Shown here: positions 1 to 8,514 of the stretch, in pieces
How positions within the stretch are numbered: position 1 is the first letter of the stretch
Layout: every line of letters starts with the position of its first letter
Origin: JBGSMX01 sp963790405
GTDB lineage: Bacteria > Actinomycetota > Coriobacteriia > Anaerosomatales > JAGXFU01
Reading direction: 5' to 3'
Length of the DNA: 64,000 bases
Assembly: GCA_963790405.1 (NCBI GenBank)
Contig: CAWBOJ010000003.1
Location: 372,001 to 436,000 of the forward strand
Translations under genes and position numbers: made by a program
The notes under the pieces: model-generated
What the model was told of the DNA's origin: nothing
The model's input: the letters and a program-made list of their open reading frames with translations, nothing else
Databases searched by the model: none

Positions 1-27
1 CAGTGGCCGGATATCAACGACGTCCAT
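1..27 (-). CDS. 5' end of the next gene of the Mrp/Mbh-type operon (partial)
   Basis: An ATG at 27-25 lies one base after the stop codon of the MrpD-like gene and opens a frame reading MDVVDIRPL to the window edge. The tight spacing suggests the operon continues to the left. In Mrp/Mbh-type clusters the gene after MrpD is often a second antiporter-like subunit or a hydrogenase/oxidoreductase subunit, but nine residues do not allow a call. Confidence 0.45.
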
Positions 28-28
28 A

Positions 29-1519
29 TCAACCCCCGATCGGCGCCAGCATGGTCTTCACTGCAGGCTCGATGTAGCTCAGCGGTATCCGACCGAAAAT
101 TCCCATAACCAGGCACAACACTGCGAGAACAACTACCGGGATCAGCATCGTCACGGGAGCTTCGCCCACTTCGAGGATCTCGGGGTGTGTGGGAGGCATG
201 AAGTAGAACGCGTTCAGCATCCGGATGTAGTACACGAAGATGAGGAGCGCGCCGAACAGAAGGGTGATGGCGAAGAAGATGTGGCCGGCTTCGATGGCTC
301 CGAGTGCGATGTACCACTTGCACAGGAAGCCGGCGGTTGGTGGGATACCCACGATCGATATTGCGCCGACGGCGATGGCCGCCGACGTGATCGGCATCGC
401 CTTGCCCACCCCGCGAAGGTCGCTGAGCTTGCGATAGCCGGTCTGATGAATCAGCGCACCTGCGCCGAGGAACAGCGTTGACTTGATGAGCGCGTGGTTG
501 AAGATGTGCACCGTCGCTCCGATGATTCCGTACGACGACGCGAGTCCGAGGCCCATGAAGATGTAGCCGATGTTCGAGATCGTCGAGTAGGCGAGCATCA
601 TCTTGATGTCTTCTTGGACCATGGCGAACAGTGCGCCCATGACGATCGATATCGCGCCTAGCCACATGAGGGAGTTGTTGAGAGCCGAGAGATCGAACAG
701 TTGGGACCCATAGAGAATCTGGAACATCCGCAGCATGCCGAGAACGCCGATCTTGACCACGAGGCCCGAAAGAATCGCGCTCACGGGTCCCGGGGCGATC
801 GAGTGAGCGTCAGGCAGCCAGATGTGAATCGGGAACAGCGCAGCCTTGACCGAGAACCCCAACGTGAGCGCTGCTACCGCGATGGCGGCTGGGAACGGCT
901 CGACACCAGAGAGTCGCACCGCCAGGTCGGTCATGTTCAGAGTGCCGGTCAGTGAGTAGAGCAGCCCGATACCGAGCAGAATCGAGAGCGATGAGATGGC
1001 GCCCATGACGAGGTACTTGAAGGCGGCCAACTCCGCGATGCTCTCCCCCGTGATAGCTACGAGCGCGTAGCCGGAAAGCGACAGGATCTCGAGGAAGACG
1101 AACATGTTGAAGATGTCGCCGGTGACGGCGAAACCGTTCATGCCGCCGAGACAGAGCAGGAACAGTGCGTAGTAATAGGGGAGCCGACGCTCAGGTACTG
1201 AGTGTTTGGCGTACGCGAGCGAGAACAGGAGCGCTAGCCAGCCGACCAGGCAGACGACCGCAATCGAGGCGCTGAACTCGTCGAATCGCAGCTCGATGCC
1301 CAACGGCGGCGGCCAACCACCCATGAAGTACGAGAACGACCCTTGTGTCGAAACGCGGTAGGTCAGTACCACGGCCGCCACCGAGACGATGCTGAACACG
1401 AACAGTGCCCAGTAGCCGGCGAACTGTGCGCGACGGCGCGCGATTATCGGTGTCAGAGCTGCGCCTACAAGGGGGGTGATGATGAGTACAACTGGCCACT
1501 GGCCTCCGCCCATCGTCAC
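29..1519 (-). CDS. mrpD: Mrp/Mbh-type antiporter subunit D (proton-conducting membrane transporter)
   Basis: Large polytopic ion-translocating subunit of the MrpD/NuoL/NuoN superfamily, 496 residues with about 14 hydrophobic segments. It shows family hallmarks: the SVKAALFPIHIWLPDAH segment with a membrane lysine and histidine, and HIFNHALIKSTLF further on. It is thought to carry protons in exchange for Na+ in Mrp antiporters, or to couple to a redox module in Mbh/complex I relatives. The GTG start at 1519 overlaps the MrpC stop (GTGA); an ATG two codons later is an alternative. It is the last complete gene of a seven-gene minus-strand transporter operon. Confidence 0.93.
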   Translation of the reverse strand: MTMGGGQWPVVLIITPLVGAALTPIIARRRAQFAGYWALFVFSIVSVAAVVLTYRVSTQGSFSYFMGGWPPPLGIELRFDEFSASIAVVCLVGWLALLFSLAYAKHSVPERRLPYYYALFLLCLGGMNGFAVTGDIFNMFVFLEILSLSGYALVAITGESIAELAAFKYLVMGAISSLSILLGIGLLYSLTGTLNMTDLAVRLSGVEPFPAAIAVAALTLGFSVKAALFPIHIWLPDAHSIAPGPVSAILSGLVVKIGVLGMLRMFQILYGSQLFDLSALNNSLMWLGAISIVMGALFAMVQEDIKMMLAYSTISNIGYIFMGLGLASSYGIIGATVHIFNHALIKSTLFLGAGALIHQTGYRKLSDLRGVGKAMPITSAAIAVGAISIVGIPPTAGFLCKWYIALGAIEAGHIFFAITLLFGALLIFVYYIRMLNAFYFMPPTHPEILEVGEAPVTMLIPVVVLAVLCLVMGIFGRIPLSYIEPAVKTMLAPIGG

Positions 1520-1866
1520 TCCACCCCCCAGAGGTCATCGGACTCGATCGTCCCGTAGTGACCGTAGATGCGGATGATCAGGCTCAAGGCGAGCGCACTC
1601 GTAGAAAGCGCGACCACGATACCGGTGAGGATGAGGCCTTGCGGAAGCGGGTTCGCAAAAGGTGGGCTGGCTTCGGCACCCATGATGGGGGCATCGCCAC
1701 CCGTAACGATTCCGGCTGCCATGACAAAGGCGAAGACGGCCGTCTCGATGATGTTGAGCCCCATGAGCTTCTTGATGAGGTTGCCCTTCGCTATGACCGC
1801 ATAGAGGCCTATGAGAAACAGCAACACTGATGCGACGTAGTCGATGTTCGTCCACAGCGCTTTCAT
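1516..1866 (-). CDS. mrpC: Mrp antiporter subunit C (NuoK-like)
   Basis: Small membrane subunit of 116 residues with three hydrophobic helices, of the MnhC/MrpC family, homologous to complex I NuoK. The segment LIKKLMGLNIIETAVFAFVMA matches the conserved N-terminal region of MrpC. Its ATG overlaps the MrpB stop by four bases and its stop overlaps the MrpD start, so the three genes are probably translationally coupled. Length is typical for the family. Confidence 0.92.
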   Translation of the reverse strand: MKALWTNIDYVASVLLFLIGLYAVIAKGNLIKKLMGLNIIETAVFAFVMAAGIVTGGDAPIMGAEASPPFANPLPQGLILTGIVVALSTSALALSLIIRIYGHYGTIESDDLWGVE

Positions 1867-2573
1867 CCGTTGCTCCCCTCCATCGTCCAGAAGATGGACG
1901 CGACGATCGCTGCCCCTCCGATGCCGATGCCGAATTCGATGAGCGTCAGGAAGGGGACGCGGAGGAACAGATACTGGCCTTCAACGGGATAGGAGAGGTA
2001 CTCGCCGAGAAGGACCATTCCGGCGACTCCGACTATGGCGAACATGAAGACCGCCGCAGGCTGCAGCCATGGACGGATGCGCTCGGGCAGCAGCGCCTGG
2101 GCGCGATCGCTCCCCATGACGAGGCTTGTGGCTATCAGGAGTGCGCCAACGATGGTGCCTCCTTGGAAGCCACCGCCCGGAGTCGAGTGGCCGTAGAGGA
2201 TCACGTAGATCGAGAAGAGGAAGATGAAAGGCGCGAGTGTCCGGACGATGAACTTGGTCACAGGGCTCACTGGAACGGGCTTCTCGGTCGGCTGCTCGGC
2301 GCCATGTGGGAGCAGCAGCACGCCGAATACCGCCATCAGGGCCGTGAATATGACCGTGACCTCACCGTTGGTGTCATAGCCTCTGTAGTTGAGGATGATG
2401 GCGGTCACGACGTTCTCGGCGCCTGTCTCTTCGGGACCTTCTTCGAGGTAGTGGGGAACGACGTGCGTATACGTCGCGTTGTCGACCGAGCCGACTGGCG
2501 GAAGCTTGGCGACGCCGTACAGCAGAGGGATCGAGGCGAGAATCAGAAGCGCCAGAGTGAGCGTGCGTCTCAT
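1863..2573 (-). CDS. mrpB: Mrp antiporter subunit B with Mbh-E-like N-terminus
   Basis: 236-residue membrane protein. The C-terminal two thirds is the MnhB/MrpB domain, seen in the run FSIYVILYGHSTPGGGFQGG, which is diagnostic for the family. The first about 90 residues add a hydrophobic segment and a short extracytoplasmic stretch ending in a helix (TNGEVTVIFTALMAVFGVLLL), as in the MbhE-type region that precedes MrpB in Mbh clusters and corresponds to the C-terminal end of MrpA. The start overlaps the upstream gene (ATGA). The fused arrangement points to an Mbh-style module rather than a classic seven-gene Mrp operon. Confidence 0.88.
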   Translation of the reverse strand: MRRTLTLALLILASIPLLYGVAKLPPVGSVDNATYTHVVPHYLEEGPEETGAENVVTAIILNYRGYDTNGEVTVIFTALMAVFGVLLLPHGAEQPTEKPVPVSPVTKFIVRTLAPFIFLFSIYVILYGHSTPGGGFQGGTIVGALLIATSLVMGSDRAQALLPERIRPWLQPAAVFMFAIVGVAGMVLLGEYLSYPVEGQYLFLRVPFLTLIEFGIGIGGAAIVASIFWTMEGSNG

Positions 2574-2812
2574 CGTTCTCTCCTCGTCGTTCGGGAGACC
2601 GCGATGAGAAACAGCACCGTTGTGACGCCTGCCCCGACGGCGGCTTCGGTCATCGCTACGTCAGGTGAGCCTCTGAGCTGCCACAGCAGGCACATGACGA
2701 GGCTGTAGGTGGAGAAGATGATTGCTGCTGCGAGCAGGTCTTTCGTACGGATGACCGCGAGCGCGCAAGCGATGAGCAGGCCGTACAAGACAAGGTCGAA
2801 GACTCGGCTCAT
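2570..2812 (-). CDS. DUF4040/MbhD-like subunit (MrpA C-terminal domain homologue)
   Basis: 80-residue protein with two to three hydrophobic helices and the segment SPDVAMTEAAVGAGVTTVLF, typical of the DUF4040 domain found near the C-terminus of MrpA and as free-standing MbhD. The ATG at 2812 overlaps the MrpG stop by four bases and is preferred over longer in-frame starts that run through mrpG. No full-length MrpA (about 800 residues) is present in the visible part of the operon, so this domain is encoded alone, as in Mbh/Mbx complexes. Confidence 0.88.
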   Translation of the reverse strand: MSRVFDLVLYGLLIACALAVIRTKDLLAAAIIFSTYSLVMCLLWQLRGSPDVAMTEAAVGAGVTTVLFLIAVSRTTRRER

Positions 2813-3141
2813 GACTTGGCACCACCCTTGAACGTGCGGGTCCAGGGTGTGAGCCCTGTCCGGAACGCCGCACGGGCTAGAGCGTGGCCTGCGGTGGGGC
2901 TCGTGAGGAGTATGAACGCTGCGATTGCGAGGATCTTGAACGCGTCGAACTCGAGGCCGGTGTATATGGCTAGAGCGACGAGTATTGAGCCGGCTCCAAG
3001 CGTGTCGCATTTGGTCGCCGCGTGCGTTCTTGTATAGAAGTCAGGTAGCCGAAGGATGCCGATGGTCCCCACAAGGAAGAAGAAAGCTCCGATGCTTGCG
3101 AATACGACGGTGAGCGCCATTACGATGGGGTGGGTGTTCAT
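2809..3141 (-). CDS. mrpG: Mrp antiporter subunit G
   Basis: 110-residue membrane protein with three hydrophobic segments and the motif GTIGILRLPDFYTRTHAATKCDTLG, shown here only by its key parts: the RLPD-YTR-HA-K core characteristic of MrpG/PhaG. The ATG at 3141 overlaps the MrpF stop (ATGA), which favours it over an ATG three codons upstream. Subunit G is needed for assembly and activity of Mrp antiporters. Confidence 0.92.
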   Translation of the reverse strand: MNTHPIVMALTVVFASIGAFFFLVGTIGILRLPDFYTRTHAATKCDTLGAGSILVALAIYTGLEFDAFKILAIAAFILLTSPTAGHALARAAFRTGLTPWTRTFKGGAKS

Positions 3142-3416
3142 TCCTGCCACTCCTCTGCAAGTCGCCCTGTTTCAAGGAATCTGGAGGCGGCCAGGGTCGC
3201 TACGAGATTCAGAAGCGCATAGACGAACGCTACGTCGATGAACAGGCCGCGGTCGAAGACGAACGCCAGAAGTACGAGCACTACGAGCGTCTTCGTACCG
3301 ACGATATTGACGGCCAGTATCCGGTCGTAGACGGTGGGCCCGAGATACGCGCGATACAGGCAAATGAAAGCATTCACGAGCAAGAAAATCGCCGTTGCCC
3401 AGAAGAAGACGTCCAT
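3138..3416 (-). CDS. mrpF: Mrp antiporter subunit F
   Basis: 92-residue protein with three membrane helices. The stretch YRAYLGPTVYDRILAVNIVG contains the GPT-DRI-A-N signature of MrpF/PhaF. It starts one base after the mrpE stop and its own stop overlaps the mrpG start, in the usual E-F-G order. Confidence 0.93.
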   Translation of the reverse strand: MDVFFWATAIFLLVNAFICLYRAYLGPTVYDRILAVNIVGTKTLVVLVLLAFVFDRGLFIDVAFVYALLNLVATLAASRFLETGRLAEEWQE

Positions 3417-3417
3417 A

Positions 3418-3900
3418 TCATTCCTCCTCGAAGACCTTGGCGATCATGTGGTCGAGCTTGCGTGACGCGATGTCTTCGGCGAACTCACGACTGATGCAGT
3501 GGACGAAGAACGTGGAGCCGTCGACATCAACGGTTAGCGTCCCGGGAGTGAGCGTGATCGAGTTCGCAAGAGCGGTCTCCGAGACCGGGCGCTTGAGCAT
3601 CGAGGTGTGTTCGGCCACGACGGGATCGATTGGCAATCGTGGATCGAGGACTATCTCGGCAACGTAGATGTTCGCCCAGATGATTTCCTTGAGAAGGAAT
3701 CCCACGTAGACGATGAAGCGACCCGCCTGCTTCAGAGTGAGGAGCGGGGCGTCTTCTTTGGTCCACAACAGCCGGTTGCTCAGCCAGGCGACGAAGACGG
3801 CCAGCACGGCGCCAAGCGCCAGTCCCGTGGGGTCTAGCGAACCCGAGATGAGAATCCAGAAGCCGAAGAGAATGGCGCTGAGTTGTGCGACGGCCATCAT
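3418..3900 (-). CDS. mrpE: Mrp antiporter subunit E
   Basis: 160-residue membrane protein of the MnhE/MrpE family. Two N-terminal hydrophobic segments are followed by a region with VGFLLKEIIWANIYVAEIVL, then a soluble domain with SITLTPGTLTVDVDG, which is strongly conserved in MrpE. The start ATG overlaps the stop of the upstream GGDEF-domain gene (ATGA), tying that gene to the transporter operon. Confidence 0.92.
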   Translation of the reverse strand: MMAVAQLSAILFGFWILISGSLDPTGLALGAVLAVFVAWLSNRLLWTKEDAPLLTLKQAGRFIVYVGFLLKEIIWANIYVAEIVLDPRLPIDPVVAEHTSMLKRPVSETALANSITLTPGTLTVDVDGSTFFVHCISREFAEDIASRKLDHMIAKVFEEE

Positions 3901-4769
3901 GCCTCACCCACTTGCGCAGCGTCGACCGGCGGCACGGATGCCTCGCGACCCAGGCCTACGTCCTCCTTGGCCGTTCTGAGTCGCGACTCGGCGAGTGCGA
4001 GCAGTTCTTCGGCGTCGTGAGCGGGTTCCGGACACGTTCCCACACCGATGCTAACGGTATGCATCGTCACGGGTTCGAGCTCATCCCCCTCGAATTCGGT
4101 GGCTTCGATGAGCTCCGTCAGCCGCCCCGCGATCTCGGTTGCCTGAGCGTGTGTGCAGTGCGGACAAATCAACGCGAAGGCGTTGTCGCCGTGTCGCGCG
4201 AGTATGTCGGTGTTGCGAATCGCAATCTTGGTGACCTCGGCAAGATGCTCAATGAGCAGATCGCCGCGGTGTGTTCCGAACGTCTCCCTGAATTCCTTGT
4301 AGTCGTCGAGTTCGATGATCAGAAGAGCCATCTCGCCGTTGTAGCGGGTTCTGCGACGCGTCTCCTCTTCAAGCCGGGTAACGAAGTAGTTTCCCGAATA
4401 GAGTCCCGTCAGCGGGTCATACACAGAGGTTCGCTCGAGCTCCAGCGCGTGCATCTGCTGTCGCCGTGTGAGCACGCCGACGATTAGTCCGCACAGCAAG
4501 AAAGCACCGATGCCGATGATGGCTTCCATGACACGGTCGCTTGATGCCAGGACGTTGGCGTCGAGTGAGTGGAGCGTGACGAGTGCGGCCGTGATGGCTG
4601 TCATGAGCACCGCGCCGGCGGAATGGAACGTGAGCGCCGCCACGATGATCGGGATGCCATACAGCGGCCACAGCGCGCTGAACTCGCCTGTGAACTCAAT
4701 CACAAGCGCGACAAAAGCAGTAGACAACACAATGAACAGGATTCGATGAAGATGAATTCGAGAACCCAT
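3897..4769 (-). CDS. Membrane protein with a degenerate GGDEF domain
   Basis: 290 residues: about four hydrophobic segments within residues 8-100, then a GGDEF-family domain starting at YDPLTGL (about 117-123). The catalytic signature GG(D/E)EF reads HGDNAF (about 193-198), so diguanylate cyclase activity is unlikely; a nucleotide-sensing or purely structural role is possible. The ATG at 4769 is preceded by GGGGGGAG and is preferred to one 11 codons upstream. The gene is first in the operon and its stop overlaps mrpE, suggesting it controls or senses the state of the antiporter. No EAL or HD-GYP domain is visible. Confidence 0.85.
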   Translation of the reverse strand: MGSRIHLHRILFIVLSTAFVALVIEFTGEFSALWPLYGIPIIVAALTFHSAGAVLMTAITAALVTLHSLDANVLASSDRVMEAIIGIGAFLLCGLIVGVLTRRQQMHALELERTSVYDPLTGLYSGNYFVTRLEEETRRRTRYNGEMALLIIELDDYKEFRETFGTHRGDLLIEHLAEVTKIAIRNTDILARHGDNAFALICPHCTHAQATEIAGRLTELIEATEFEGDELEPVTMHTVSIGVGTCPEPAHDAEELLALAESRLRTAKEDVGLGREASVPPVDAAQVGEA

Positions 4770-5007
4770 CACGGTCTCCCCCCCGGTGCCGTGCAGCAAC
4801 ACGTCGGGGGGCGCTCGCGTACGAGTATATACCTCAGAATATGGGTTGTGCCGTTAATCGTTATTTATTCACGAGTCGTGGCAGAGTAGGCTGTTTATGG
4901 CAATCTAGCAGCGAGAACGGCGCTCCTGATGGTCGTGGTCCCAGGGTTCGCCGACCCGTATCACGAATCGGATGGAAACCTTCGGCCATGCGCGTCAGAA
5001 TCGGAGC

Positions 5008-5622
5008 ATGGCCGAGACACCAGACACACCACCGGAGAGCAAGACGCGCCGCGCCGTCTTGCGAGCGGCCCAGATCATCGAGTCGGATCCGGCGACGGAG
5101 CACACGCTCGCCGCGCTTCGGCATATCCGCTGGGCGACCGGCGAGACCCGCTACGGTCGGGTGATTGTGGGAGCGACCGAGCGTGGGGTGTGCTGCGTTC
5201 TGTTCTGGGACGGCGGCGATCCCGCCGAAACGCTCCAGGTCGAGTTCCCGCGGGCGGAACTCGTTCGCGACGACGATGCGCGCGGTCGTCTCGGCGAGGT
5301 GATCGCCACTATCGAAGGCGTACAGACAGGTGCGGAGCTGCCTCTCCATCTGCTGGGGACGCCGTTCCAGCGCGAAGTCTGGGCTGAGCTACGACGCATA
5401 CCCCCGGGTGAGACTGCGAGCTATGCCGAGGTCGCCCGGCGCATAGGAAGGCCTCGCGCCGTCCGGGCCGTTGCCAGTGCGTGTGCCGGGAATCATGCGG
5501 CGGTCGTCGTGCCGTGCCACCGGGTCGTCCGAAGCGACGGAGGGCTTGGCGGGTACAAGTGGGGCGAGGAGCGCAAGGGCGTGCTGATCGCCGAGGAGAA
5601 GAGACGAGACGGGGCATCATGA
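5008..5622 (+). CDS. ogt: Methylated-DNA-protein cysteine S-methyltransferase
   Basis: Suicide repair enzyme transferring methyl groups from O6-alkylguanine to its own cysteine. 204 residues with the active site VVPCHRVVRSDGGLGGYKWG; the acceptor cysteine is about residue 170. The N-terminal half (around IRWATGETRYGRVIVGATERG) matches the Ada/Ogt N-terminal domain, and the region GTPFQREVWAELRRIPPGETASY is the DNA-binding helix-turn-helix. The ATG at 5008 follows CGGAGC; an earlier ATG at 4972 lacks a clear ribosome-binding site. The stop overlaps the next gene (ATGA), so the pair is coupled. Confidence 0.94.
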   Translation: MAETPDTPPESKTRRAVLRAAQIIESDPATEHTLAALRHIRWATGETRYGRVIVGATERGVCCVLFWDGGDPAETLQVEFPRAELVRDDDARGRLGEVIATIEGVQTGAELPLHLLGTPFQREVWAELRRIPPGETASYAEVARRIGRPRAVRAVASACAGNHAAVVVPCHRVVRSDGGLGGYKWGEERKGVLIAEEKRRDGAS

Positions 5623-6566
5623 AGGCGCTGTGGCTCGAAGACCGGCAGCTGTCGATACGCGATGTCGAGGTGCCCGCAGCCGCGGACGAAGCGCTCGTTC
5701 GTGTGCGACTGTCCGGCATCTGCGGCACCGATCTCGAGCTGGTTCGTGGTTACTACTCTTATAGAGGTGTGCTCGGCCACGAGTTCGTGGGCGAGGTGGT
5801 CGAGTCGCCGGACCCCGCATGGGTCGGACGGCGCGTGGTCGGAGAGATCAACGTAAGTTGTGGTGCCTGCGAGATGTGTCTTCTCGGCCAGACGACGCAC
5901 TGCGAGAATCGCACGGTGCTCGGGATTACGGATCGCAATGGCGCACATGCCGAGTACACACGGTTGCCTGTGGCGAACCTGCACGAGGTTCCGGACACGG
6001 TTTCCGATGAGGCCGCAGTCTTCACTGAGCCGCTTGCCGCCGCACTCGAGATACTCGAGCAGGTGCACGTGCAGTCGACCGATCGGGTGCTGCTCATCGG
6101 TGCGGGACGGCTGGGGCAGCTTGTCGCGCAGGTCCTGGCGCTGACCGGCGCGCACCTGCGTGTGGTGGCTCGTCACGAGCGCCAGCGGGAGCTGCTCGCC
6201 GCGCGCGGCATCGAGGCGATCGGGGAGGGCGAGATCGCCGAGCGATGGTGGGACGTCGTGGTTGAGGCCACCGGGTCGCCCTCAGGCTTGGACGCCGCTC
6301 GCCGTGCCCTGCGGCCACGTGGGACGCTCGTGCTCAAGTCGACGTACGCCGGCGAGGTGACGCTCAACCTGTCGCCGTTCGTGGTCGACGAGATCACCGT
6401 GATCGGTTCGCGTTGCGGACCGTTCGCTCCGGCGTTGCGATTGCTGGAGCAAGGTGAGGTCGATCCGACGATCCTGATTGCCGAGAAGTTCTCGCTGGAC
6501 CAAGGCGTCGAGGCGATGGACGAGGCAGCCCGACCCGGCGTGCTGAAGGTACTGCTGCGGCCGTAG
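5619..6566 (+). CDS. Zinc-dependent medium-chain alcohol dehydrogenase family protein
   Basis: 315 residues. The catalytic zinc site is visible as SGICGTDLEL and the GHEFVGEVVE segment, and the structural zinc cysteines lie in the CGACEMCLLGQTTHC motif. A Rossmann GAGRLGQLVA stretch follows at about residue 165 and binds NAD(P). The family oxidises alcohols, polyols or threonine-like substrates; the substrate is not evident. It is somewhat shorter than the usual about 340-350 residues. The ATG overlaps the ogt stop, an unusual partner for a DNA repair gene. Confidence 0.88.
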   Translation: MKALWLEDRQLSIRDVEVPAAADEALVRVRLSGICGTDLELVRGYYSYRGVLGHEFVGEVVESPDPAWVGRRVVGEINVSCGACEMCLLGQTTHCENRTVLGITDRNGAHAEYTRLPVANLHEVPDTVSDEAAVFTEPLAAALEILEQVHVQSTDRVLLIGAGRLGQLVAQVLALTGAHLRVVARHERQRELLAARGIEAIGEGEIAERWWDVVVEATGSPSGLDAARRALRPRGTLVLKSTYAGEVTLNLSPFVVDEITVIGSRCGPFAPALRLLEQGEVDPTILIAEKFSLDQGVEAMDEAARPGVLKVLLRP

Positions 6567-6759
6567 TAGTCGGCCGACGAGTTCGGATTGCGCGCTTTCG
6601 GCCCTCGATCCTCGGATGACCGTCCGTCGCACGGCTGGCGACAATCGATAGGTACAGCACGGGGGGGGGAAAGAACCTGGTGCTGGACTCCCTGGTGCGT
6701 CAGCGTGGCGGCTGCTCCGATTGGTTGGGGACCAATCAGCTGCTAGGAGGGACGGGGCG

Positions 6760-8514
6760 ATGGACGCGGACTTTGCCTTGAATGTGGCCGTACTGCTGGC
6801 TCACGTAGGCCTAGCACTCTACGCTTTCATCGTGATTCCGCGCGTCTACGGCCGCACAGCAATCATCCTGTGGCTGTCGCTCGGATTCACGCTGAGAAGC
6901 GCACAGTACTTCGCCCGGTCATTCCTCGGCTCGGAGATCGGTGATCGTGCGGCGACGATCATCGCCGTTGTCGCTACGGTCTGTCTGGTCCTTGCCGTCA
7001 GAGGTATTGCCGACGCACTTACCGCGCTCAAGAGCACCTCCGACGAACTTGCGGTCGACCGCGACTACATCAGCCAGATCATCGAGACTGCGAACGTGCT
7101 GGTCGTGCAACTCGATGAGGACGGCACGGTGTTGCGGGCCAATACGGCCACGGAAGAGGTGACGGGCTACACGCGCACGGAGCTTGAGGGCAGCGATTGG
7201 TTCGAGACCATCGAGCCGAGAAGTCGTTTCCCCGAGCGCTGGGCCGCCGCACTGCGTGAGTTTGACGAAGCGCGTTCGGCGAGCGAATGGGGTGCGCGCT
7301 CATCGTACGAGAATCCGATCGTGACGAAGTCAGGTGCGGAGCGCCTGATTTCCTGGCGTAGCTCTATCGTTGCTCGTCCTGGGGGGCGCACAGAACGCAT
7401 CGCATTCGGTATGGACATCACGGAGAGTTCGCGGCTCAGCCGGTTGATGGCCGAAACGCTTCGCACGTCGTTGGACGGGTTCTGGCTCGTCGACGCGGGC
7501 TCCCGTACCCTCACAGACGTGAACGCTGCCTACGTACAGCTTTCCGGTTACGACCGCGAGGCGCTCCTCGGCATGTCTGTGTCCGAGCTCGAGGCCGACG
7601 GCGAACTCGAGGTGTTGCTCGATTCGCTCTCGGAGCGTGCTGGAGCCGGTGGGAGCCGCCTGCAGACGCGTCATCGCCGTGTGGACGGTAGCCAGTTCGA
7701 TGTGGAGATGAGCGTGACGTACCTGCCCGAGCAGGATGCGTTCGCCATCTTCGTGCGTGATATCTCCGAGCGGCTCGCGTCCGAGAGTGCCATCACGTCG
7801 CGCACCGAGGCTCTAGAGGTGTCGAATGCCGAGCTCGAGCGGTTCGCGTACGTCGCATCGCACGATCTGCAGGAGCCCTTGCGCATGGTGACCAGCTACC
7901 TCGATCTGCTTTCGCGCAGGTACAAAGGCCAGCTGGACAAAGAGGCGGACGAGTTCATCTGGTTCGCGGTCGACGGAGCGAGCCGAATGAAGAATCTGAT
8001 CAACGGCCTGCTGGAGTACTCGCGTGTCGAGCGTCTCGGCGGTGAGCTGGTTCCCACCGATCTCAACGACACGCTTGAGGCTGCCAAGATGGCGCTATCA
8101 GTACTCATCGGTGAGAGCGGCGCGGTGATCGAGTCGGACAGACTCCCGCAGGTCGTCTGCGATCCAATGCAGTTGTCGCGCGTGTTCCAGAACGTGATCG
8201 CAAACGCCGTCAAGTTCAAGTCCGATGCTACGCCACGCGTGACGATCGAGTGTTCGCGGGACGGAGCCATGTGGCACTTCGTCGTGGCCGACAACGGGAT
8301 CGGATTCGAGCAGCAGTTCGCGGAGCGCGTCTTCGAGCTGTTCCAGCGTCTCCACGCGCACTCGACGTATCCGGGAACCGGTCTGGGACTCGCGGTCACC
8401 CGCAAGATCGTCGAGCGTCATGGTGGCACGTGTTGGATGGAATCAGAGCCCGGCAAGGGCACCAGGTTCCATTTCACGCTGAAGGTGGAACAAGAAGGGG
8501 TTGATGCTGCATGA
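6760..8514 (+). CDS. Membrane-associated PAS sensor histidine kinase (LQEPLR class)
   Basis: 584 residues. Three hydrophobic segments occupy roughly residues 5-95, followed by two PAS-type sensory domains (about 105-225 and 228-345), a short coiled linker, a HisKA domain with phospho-acceptor H368 in SHDLQEPLRM, and an HATPase domain with ADNGIGF and GTGLGLAV boxes. The LQEPLR variant is typical of phytochrome-like kinases paired with Rcp1-type regulators. The ATG at 6760 follows TAGGAGGGACGGGGCG. The stop overlaps the response regulator start (ATGA). Confidence 0.93.
   Translation: MDADFALNVAVLLAHVGLALYAFIVIPRVYGRTAIILWLSLGFTLRSAQYFARSFLGSEIGDRAATIIAVVATVCLVLAVRGIADALTALKSTSDELAVDRDYISQIIETANVLVVQLDEDGTVLRANTATEEVTGYTRTELEGSDWFETIEPRSRFPERWAAALREFDEARSASEWGARSSYENPIVTKSGAERLISWRSSIVARPGGRTERIAFGMDITESSRLSRLMAETLRTSLDGFWLVDAGSRTLTDVNAAYVQLSGYDREALLGMSVSELEADGELEVLLDSLSERAGAGGSRLQTRHRRVDGSQFDVEMSVTYLPEQDAFAIFVRDISERLASESAITSRTEALEVSNAELERFAYVASHDLQEPLRMVTSYLDLLSRRYKGQLDKEADEFIWFAVDGASRMKNLINGLLEYSRVERLGGELVPTDLNDTLEAAKMALSVLIGESGAVIESDRLPQVVCDPMQLSRVFQNVIANAVKFKSDATPRVTIECSRDGAMWHFVVADNGIGFEQQFAERVFELFQRLHAHSTYPGTGLGLAVTRKIVERHGGTCWMESEPGKGTRFHFTLKVEQEGVDAA

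Noticed and set aside
3897..4769. Active diguanylate cyclase
   Set aside because: The GGDEF signature reads HGDNAF, losing residues needed for catalysis.
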